NCBI GenBank assembly: GCA_945888895.1
Contig: CAMDAY010000072.1
Span: 1-9,564, forward strand
Length of the DNA: 9,564 bases
DNA from: Dehalococcoides mccartyi
GTDB taxonomy: Bacteria > Chloroflexota > Dehalococcoidia > UBA2979
Direction: 5' to 3'
The notes beneath the pieces are model-generated. The model made no database searches. It saw only the letters and a program-made list of their open reading frames with translations, and was not told the DNA's origin. Made by a program: the position numbers and the translations under genes. Below, piece after piece: positions 1 through 4,847 of this stretch (positions within the stretch are counted from its first letter, which is position 1; each line of letters opens with the position of its first letter).

Positions 1-417
1 CTCCTCTAGCCGACCGAGCGCGCGTCCCTTGTCGGGATGCGGGTCCGTGCGGAGGCCGTAGGCTTCGCGGCCCTCGTGGTCGTCTGGCAGGTGTTCGGTG
101 ATGGGAAGACCTTCCTCATCGCAGAAGAGCAGTCAGTGGCAGTACTTCCACCGCTGCATCTCCTCGCAGGGACAGATCCAGAACTTCTTCTCGATCTCGG
201 CCTGCTTGTCCTCGAAGAACATACAGGGGCAGAGCGGGCGACCGACCTCGTCGATGTTCTTGGCGAGGCCGATCACCAGGAAGTCGGTGATCTCGCGCTG
301 CGGGTGCAGGTAGGAGCCGGACTTGTCGGCGAAGTTCTCGACGAACTTCTCCATCTTTGCCAGGTTCTCTGGCGAGACGCGTGCGCGATCCTCGTCGGTG
401 GGGCCACCCATGCTCAC
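1..417 (-). CDS. ftrC: Ferredoxin:thioredoxin reductase catalytic subunit, selenocysteine-containing (in-frame TGA), 3' partial
   Basis: FTR catalytic subunits use a [4Fe-4S] cluster plus a nearby cysteine pair to pass electrons from ferredoxin to a thioredoxin-like disulfide in the cytosol. The protein has C63-P-C65, C82-P-C84 and C93-H94, then TGA (135..133) as residue 95, then L-L-F. The spacings (19 between CPC motifs, 9 from C84 to C93, then +2) equal those of the spinach enzyme (C55/57, C74/76, C85/87). Residue 95 therefore sits at the active-site cysteine C87 position, the partner of C57 (here C65). The frame continues for 44 sense codons with no stop to the window edge, mostly G/C-ending outside the hairpin. 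I read TGA as selenocysteine. GTG at 417..415 is preferred as start because AGGAG lies 8 nt upstream; ATG at 411..409 is the alternative. The C-terminal tail is longer than in plant FTR. Its electron-transfer partner is unknown. A pseudogene or sequencing error is the alternative, but the SECIS-like hairpin and adjacent tRNA-Sec argue against it. Confidence 0.93.
100..120 (-). promoter_or_regulatory. Bacterial SECIS element candidate downstream of the Sec TGA
   Basis: Counting the U of UGA as nt 1, nt 16-19 (GAUG) pair with nt 33-36 (CAUC), A20 is bulged, and nt 21-24 (GGAA) pair with nt 29-32 (UUCC). This leaves the apical loop GGUC at nt 25-28. Bacterial SECIS hairpins lie within the coding region just after UGA and are bound by SelB through an exposed GU in the apical loop; the E. 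coli fdhF element has the loop context AGGUCU, which is also present here. The codons inside the hairpin (GAT, GAA, GGT, CTT) depart from the otherwise G/C-ending usage, as expected if RNA structure constrains them. Confidence 0.82.
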
Positions 418-521
418 GGCGTCATCTCCTGCTCACCCCCAGTCTCTGCCCGTCGACCGACCGAGGCAAGCGCGGCGACGCCAGAACGGCGCTCATGAGA
501 GGCGACCGCTATCATCCGCGC
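418..521. promoter_or_regulatory. Divergent regulatory gap between FTR and tRNA-Sec
   Basis: These 104 bp separate the FTR start (minus) from the mature 5' end of tRNA-Sec (plus) and must hold both promoters unless transcription enters from elsewhere. On the plus strand TATCAT at 510-515 is a good -10 match, six nt before the tRNA 5' end. No convincing -35 hexamer lies 16-18 nt upstream of it. I see no clear promoter for the FTR direction. Confidence 0.4.
426..430 (-). promoter_or_regulatory. Ribosome binding site of the FTR gene (decides the GTG start)
   Basis: AGGAG on the minus strand is followed by 8 nt and then GTG at 417..415. The in-frame ATG six bases later would be 14 nt away, a poorer spacing. 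An ATG also follows AGGAG directly, but it opens only a three-codon frame ending at TGA, so it is unlikely to be the true start. Confidence 0.6.
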
Positions 522-618
522 GGGAGTGGATGGCGTCCGGTGATGTCCGCGGTCTTCAACACCGTTGCGGGGCCGCGTCGCGGTCCTGGGTGGGTTCGAC
601 ACCCACGCACTCCCGCCA
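522..618 (+). tRNA. selC: tRNA-Sec (UCA anticodon)
   Basis: The transcript folds as a bacterial selenocysteine tRNA. The acceptor 522-529 pairs with 607-614 (7 of 8 pairs; position 8, G529 against G607, is a mismatch). A 2-nt linker AT is followed by a 6-bp D stem GGCGTC/GATGTC closing the 4-nt loop CGGT. The anticodon stem GCGGT/ACCGT closes the loop CTTCAAC, with anticodon TCA at 556-558. A long variable arm pairs GGGCCGC (570-576) with GCGGTCC (580-586). The T arm is GTGGG-TTCGACA-CCCAC (590-606), the discriminator is G615 and CCA is encoded at 616-618. The 4-nt D loop, 6-bp D stem, extended acceptor and UCA anticodon are diagnostic and match E. coli selC in layout. It decodes UGA as selenocysteine after charging with serine and conversion by SelA. 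The neighbouring FTR gene, with its in-frame TGA, is the obvious client. Confidence 0.97.
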
Positions 619-626
619 TCGGATCC

Positions 627-642
627 CCCGCAAACACGCGGG
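627..642 (+). terminator. Hairpin just downstream of tRNA-Sec, possible terminator
   Basis: CCCGC (627-631) pairs with GCGGG (638-642) around the loop AAACAC, starting 8 nt after the encoded CCA. There is no T-tract after it, so it is a weak intrinsic terminator at best. It could instead mark a 3' processing or pausing site of the tRNA transcript. Confidence 0.4.
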
Positions 643-710
643 ATTCGGAGGCCCCGACAGCCTCATCGCGAGTCATGGGCCCATTCTCCCGTGACCTCCA
701 CTGACCTCCA

Positions 711-726
711 ACTGAAGGAATTCAGT
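711..726. repeat. Perfect 6-bp inverted repeat (ACTGAA/TTCAGT), possible operator
   Basis: ACTGAA and TTCAGT flank GGAA, forming either a dyad for a dimeric regulator or a short hairpin with a GNRA tetraloop. It lies about 220 bp before the start of the first monooxygenase and directly follows two copies of TGACCTCCA. Function is unknown. Confidence 0.35.
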
Positions 727-949
727 CCCGTCTCGGGGCCGAGATTGGCGGGAAGCGGGGGCGGATCAGGGGTTCGCCGCCGTGACGACCGCGGCGACTC
801 AACTGAATCTTCACGTACGCCCACGCGCGCCATTGGAGCGGATATAGAATCCAGGCATGGTCTGACAGGCCACTCGAGGTAACGCGGCGGCGTTGAGCAC
901 GTTCTCGACCGCCCTCGGCATCATCTCGATGAGCAAGGAGGGCGTTCGG

Positions 950-2803
950 ATGGCGAATGTGGCAGACCCGACTCGAGCAGGCTCGATGCCAACGACCATG
1001 AGCGACAGCGAGCACGCTGCCGGTGCAGCCCGCGATGCCGCCGAGATGCGGACCATCGTGTCGCGGTGGCTCTCAGCCTTCGAAGCGGCCCTGGCAACAG
1101 GTGATGCGAACGCCATCGAGGCCCTGTGGGCGCAGGACAGCCACTGGCGCGATGTGCTGGCCTTCACATGGCACATCACACCGCGGGTCGGGGCCGAGGC
1201 GATTGCGAGAGGCCTCGTTGAGCGCCAGCCCGCCGTCAAGGCTTCGGGGTTCGCGATCAGTGCCAACCGAACCCCTCCGAGACGCGTCAAGCGGGTGGGG
1301 CAGGAGTGCATCGAGGCGTTGTTCCAATTCGAAACCCGGGTTGGGCGGTGCGAAGGCGTGCTGCGGCTGCTTCCCTCATCAGATGGCGGCGCGACCGGTC
1401 ACAAGGCCTGGGTGCTGTCCACGTCACTCGATGAGCTGACCGGGTTCGAGGAGAAGGTCGGCAGCCATCGTCCGAGCGGCGCCGCCTTCTCGCGCAACTT
1501 CGGCGGCGACAACTGGGAGGATGCGCGGCGCAAGGCGCAGGACTACGACGGGCGCGAGCCGACGGTGCTTGTGGTGGGCGGTGCGCAGGCCGGACTTTCC
1601 ATCGCCGCGCGACTCAACCAGCTAGGCGTCGACACGCTCGTCATCGAGAAGTGGCCACGCATCGGCGATAGTTGGCGCAAGCGCTACCACTCGCTGGCAC
1701 TGCACAACTCTATCCGCGTCAACAACCTGCCCTACATGCCCTTCCCGCCGACGTGGCCGAACTACATTCCGAAGGACATGCTTGGGCTGTGGTTCGAGAT
1801 CTACGCGCAGGCGATGGAGATCAACAACTGGACCAGCACAGAGTTCACGAAGGGTGAATGGGACGAGAAGAGCGGTCACTGGAACGCGACGCTCAAGCGG
1901 GCCGACGGCAGCGAGCGGATTATGCACCCGCGCCACATCGTGTTCGCGAACGGGGTTTCCACCTATCCGCTGATCCCGGAGCTTCCCGGCCTCGAATCGT
2001 TCGAGGGCGACGTGATCCACTCTGAGGGCTTCGACAACGGAGCCCCCTACCAGGGCAAGAACGCCCTGGTCATCGGCACGGGCTCCTCGGCGAATGACAT
2101 CGCGCTCGACCTCTATCACTTCGGCTGCGAGACGACGATCGTCCAGCGGGGCTCGACGACGGTGGTCTCCATCGAACCATCCGCGAAGCTGAACTACGCG
2201 CTCTATGACGAGGGCATGCCGGTCGAAGATTGCGACTTGATCGCATCCGCTGCAACGCCGCCGCTGATTCTCGACGCCTACAGGTTGGCCGTGAAGCGGA
2301 TGGCGGAACTCGATCGGGACATGATCGATGGCTTGAAGCGTATCGGCTTCAAGTACGACATCGGCGAGGACGAAACCGGTCACCAGATGAAGTACCGCCG
2401 GCGGGGCGGCGGCTACAACCTCGACGCCGGCAGCTCGGAGTTGATGATCAAGGGTGAGATCGGACTGCTGCACTACGAGACGATCGAGCGGTTCTGCCCG
2501 GAAGGTGCGCGGCTGAAGGACGGTACGACGAAGAAGGCGGACCTGATCGTGTTGGGCACCGGGTACTACCCGCAGGGCGAGTTGGTGCGCCGTTCCCTTG
2601 GCGACGAGATGGCGGATCGCATCGGCCAAATCTGGGGAGAGGACAAGGACGGCGAACTCGCCAACATGTACAAGCGGACGCCGCAGGAAGGCGTCTGGTT
2701 CATCGCCGGCAGCCTGCCACAGGTGCGCATCTACTCGAAGTACATCGCCCTGCAGATCAAGGCGACGGAGGAAGGCTTGATCGACACGCCGTATCCTCGC
2801 TGA
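950..2803 (+). CDS. FAD-dependent NAD(P)H monooxygenase with N-terminal NTF2/SnoaL-like region
   Basis: This 617-residue protein is a class B-type flavoprotein monooxygenase, expected to use NAD(P)H and O2 to oxygenate an organic substrate in the cytosol. Residues about 30-165 resemble an NTF2/SnoaL-like domain. The FAD Rossmann motif is at 210-216 (GGAQAGL), in which the middle glycine of GxGxxG is alanine. The FMO-type signature FxGxxxH is at 351-357, and the NAD(P)H motif GTGSSA at 376-381. ATG 950 is chosen because AGGAGG (936-941) lies 8 nt upstream and strong coding bias starts near there; an in-frame TTG at 893 would add 19 residues but lacks a good site. The Baeyer-Villiger monooxygenase gene follows 94 bp later on the same strand, so an operon is likely. 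The substrate cannot be read from the sequence; YUCCA/FMO-like relatives act on very different compounds. Confidence 0.9.
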   Translation: MANVADPTRAGSMPTTMSDSEHAAGAARDAAEMRTIVSRWLSAFEAALATGDANAIEALWAQDSHWRDVLAFTWHITPRVGAEAIARGLVERQPAVKASGFAISANRTPPRRVKRVGQECIEALFQFETRVGRCEGVLRLLPSSDGGATGHKAWVLSTSLDELTGFEEKVGSHRPSGAAFSRNFGGDNWEDARRKAQDYDGREPTVLVVGGAQAGLSIAARLNQLGVDTLVIEKWPRIGDSWRKRYHSLALHNSIRVNNLPYMPFPPTWPNYIPKDMLGLWFEIYAQAMEINNWTSTEFTKGEWDEKSGHWNATLKRADGSERIMHPRHIVFANGVSTYPLIPELPGLESFEGDVIHSEGFDNGAPYQGKNALVIGTGSSANDIALDLYHFGCETTIVQRGSTTVVSIEPSAKLNYALYDEGMPVEDCDLIASAATPPLILDAYRLAVKRMAELDRDMIDGLKRIGFKYDIGEDETGHQMKYRRRGGGYNLDAGSSELMIKGEIGLLHYETIERFCPEGARLKDGTTKKADLIVLGTGYYPQGELVRRSLGDEMADRIGQIWGEDKDGELANMYKRTPQEGVWFIAGSLPQVRIYSKYIALQIKATEEGLIDTPYPR

Positions 2804-2897
2804 CCCGACGTTACGATGCCGCGGCCATGCCAAGCGAACGTGTCCAACGCGTGATGAAGCCTACGAGGGCGAGTGCGCACAGGTCTGGAGAACGACG

Positions 2898-4565
2898 ATG
2901 CCCAACGAATCGAAGGCTGCGGCAACAGGGGCAGCGCTAGGCAACGTCGACGCGGTCATCGTGGGTGCGGGGTTGGCGGGCTTGTACATGCTCCACCGGC
3001 TGCGCGGGCTCGGGTTCTCGGCACGCGTCTTCGAGGCGGGTGCCGACGTGGGTGGTACTTGGTACTGGAATCGATATCCAGGCGCGCGCTGCGACGTGGA
3101 GAGCATGGAGTACTCCTACTCGTTTTCGGAGTCGCTCCAGCAGGAGTGGCACTGGAACGAGCGATACGCCGGTCAACCAGAGATCCTCCGGTACGTCCGG
3201 CACGTGGCGGACCGGTTCGACCTGCGGCGAGACATCCAGTTCGAGACGCGGGTGACGACGGCGACGTTTGACGAGGGAACGAGCCGCTGGGCAATCGAAA
3301 CGGATCGTGGCGAGCTCGTCTCAGCGCAGTTCTGCATCATGGCGACGGGCTGCCTGTCCAGCACGCAAGAGCCGCAGTTCGAGGGCCTCGAGACGTTCAC
3401 CGGGGACTGGTACCACACCGGTCGCTGGCCGCACGAGGGTGTGGACTTCACCGGCCTGCGCGTCGGGGTGGTTGGCACGGGCTCATCTGCGATCCAGTCG
3501 ATTCCAATCATCGCGCAGCAGGCCGAGCATCTCTTCGTGTTTCAGCGCACGCCTAACTACAGCGTGCCCGCGCGCAATGCACCGATGGATCCAGAGTACG
3601 AGCAACGCATCAAAGCGGAATACGATGACCTCCGGCAGCGGGAGCGCGAGTCGCGTGCCGGTGTCGTGCTCATGGGCGTCCCGGAACAGCCAGCACTCGA
3701 CGTGACCGCCGAGGAACGCGAGCGCGCATACGAGGCGCGATGGAGCCGCGGCGGCCTCGGCATCACTCGGGCGTTCACAGATCTCGTCATCAACCGGGAA
3801 GCGAACGATACCGCAGCCGAGTTCGTGCGCGCGAAGATTCGTGCGACCGTGCATGACCCGGCCGTCGCCGAGACACTGTCGCCCCACGATTATCCGATCG
3901 GCACGAAGCGCCTTTGTGCCGACACTGACTACTACGAGACGTTCAACCGTGACAACGTAACGCTGGTCGACGTCCGCAAGGCGCCGATCACTCGAATCAC
4001 AGCCGGCGGGTTGTGCACAGCGGACGCCGAGTACGCGCTGGACGCCATCGTCTTCGCGATCGGGTTCGACGCGATGACGGGCGCGCTGCTCGGCGTCGAT
4101 ATCCGCGGCAGAGAGGGTTCCGCACTGCGGGAGCAATGGACCGCGGGGCCGCGCTCCTACCTCGGGCTGTCGATCACGGGCTTCCCAAATCTATTCACGA
4201 TCACCGGCCCGGGGAGCCCATCGGTATTGAGCAACATGATGGTCTCCATCGAGCAGCACGTGGACTGGATTGCCGACTGTCTCGCCCACTTGCGCGCACG
4301 TGACCTCGATACGATCGAGGCCACGGTTGCCGCGCAGGAGGCGTGGGTCGAGCACGTCAACGATGTGGCCCGCGCAACGCTCTATCCCCAGGCGAACTCC
4401 TGGTACATGGGGGCGAATATCCCCGGCAAGCCGCGCGTGTTCATGCCGTACATCGGCGGCGTCGGCGCCTACCGCGAGAAGTGCGACGACGTCGCCGCGA
4501 AGGGGTACGAGGGCTTCACGCTGTCTGCCCAGAGGTCGGCCCTGCGCGACCAGGTGGCACGATGA
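2898..4565 (+). CDS. Baeyer-Villiger monooxygenase (cyclohexanone/phenylacetone monooxygenase-like)
   Basis: These enzymes insert oxygen next to a ketone, giving an ester or lactone, using FAD, NADPH and O2. The protein has 555 residues, normal for the family. It has the FAD motif GAGLAG (23-28), a GGTWYWNRYPGARCD segment typical of CHMO-like enzymes, the Baeyer-Villiger fingerprint FTGDWYHTGRW (167-177, matching FxGxxxHxxxW), the second nucleotide motif GTGSSA (193-198) and a C-terminal FTITGPGSPSVLSN segment. ATG 2898 has GGAG at 2887-2890, 7 nt upstream. It follows the other flavoprotein monooxygenase by 94 bp on the same strand, which suggests co-transcription and successive oxidation of one class of substrate (inference). 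The downstream gene is convergent. The actual ketone substrate is unknown. Confidence 0.95.
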   Translation: MPNESKAAATGAALGNVDAVIVGAGLAGLYMLHRLRGLGFSARVFEAGADVGGTWYWNRYPGARCDVESMEYSYSFSESLQQEWHWNERYAGQPEILRYVRHVADRFDLRRDIQFETRVTTATFDEGTSRWAIETDRGELVSAQFCIMATGCLSSTQEPQFEGLETFTGDWYHTGRWPHEGVDFTGLRVGVVGTGSSAIQSIPIIAQQAEHLFVFQRTPNYSVPARNAPMDPEYEQRIKAEYDDLRQRERESRAGVVLMGVPEQPALDVTAEERERAYEARWSRGGLGITRAFTDLVINREANDTAAEFVRAKIRATVHDPAVAETLSPHDYPIGTKRLCADTDYYETFNRDNVTLVDVRKAPITRITAGGLCTADAEYALDAIVFAIGFDAMTGALLGVDIRGREGSALREQWTAGPRSYLGLSITGFPNLFTITGPGSPSVLSNMMVSIEQHVDWIADCLAHLRARDLDTIEATVAAQEAWVEHVNDVARATLYPQANSWYMGANIPGKPRVFMPYIGGVGAYREKCDDVAAKGYEGFTLSAQRSALRDQVAR

Positions 4566-4847
4566 CCACGTAGCGTGTGGTCCGAGAGCGCGCCTCTGGC
4601 CCTACGCCTTGAGGATATCGTCCTTCGCTACCATCTGGTCGAGGTGTAACTTCGCGCGGTGTTTTGGCCACGAGCTCGCCAGCGGCGTCCAGGTGCGCTC
4701 GGCCACCTCCGCGAGACTCCGCAGGTTGCGGCCCGCCTCGACGGGGCAGCGTTCGCGGTTCCACCTCGAGTTCCGGGCTGGCGTCGGGCCCGGCGCTATC
4801 CCGGGCAGGTTCAGCTGTAGCGCCAGCAGCCCTCACGGCTGGTGACA
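4566..4847. other. Convergent intergenic gap
   Basis: The gap separates the Baeyer-Villiger monooxygenase stop (plus) from the heparinase-like gene stop (minus). No hairpin followed by a T-tract is visible in either direction, so how the two transcripts end is unclear. The only structure I see is the start-less minus-strand frame at 4602-4832. Confidence 0.5.
4602..4832 (-). pseudogene. Start-less 76-codon coding-like frame, possible C-terminal gene remnant
   Basis: On the minus strand a frame is open from just after TGA (4835..4833) to TAG (4604..4602). It encodes 76 residues with pronounced G/C-ending codons and a natural-looking C-terminus (ending DQMVAKDDILKA). It contains no ATG, GTG or TTG near its beginning, so it is not a normal gene. 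It is in the same frame as the heparinase-like gene upstream, separated by TAG, four codons and TGA. It could be the tail of a lost or rearranged gene, or a chance open frame in GC-rich DNA. I do not recognise a family. Confidence 0.35.

Larger units (their letters stand above)
619..949. other. Gene-free stretch between tRNA-Sec and the first monooxygenase
   Basis: No frame here looks coding. Besides the hairpin after tRNA-Sec it holds a 10-nt-spaced direct repeat of TGACCTCCA (692-700 and 702-710), the palindrome ACTGAA-GGAA-TTCAGT (711-726), and the inverted repeat TCTCGG-GG-CCGAGA (731-744). AACTGAA recurs at 801-807. TAGAAT at 845-850 resembles a -10 box for the downstream gene, without a clear -35. 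These look like regulatory DNA for the oxygenase pair, but no known operator is recognised. Confidence 0.45.

Noticed and set aside
133..135. TGA as a normal stop giving a 94-residue FTR
   Set aside because: The protein would lack the essential last active-site residue and the conserved LLF that follows. The downstream frame is open and in register, and a SECIS-like hairpin and tRNA-Sec are adjacent.
37..498. 153-codon plus-strand open frame
   Set aside because: It lies antisense to the FTR gene, whose motif spacing proves the minus-strand frame.
893..949. Upstream TTG start for the first monooxygenase
   Set aside because: No good ribosome site precedes it, whereas AGGAGG is ideally spaced before ATG 950.
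1622..2833. 403-codon minus-strand open frame
   Set aside because: It is a mirror frame of the monooxygenase gene in GC-rich DNA, with no recognisable domain; the plus-strand frame has clear FAD and NAD(P)H motifs.
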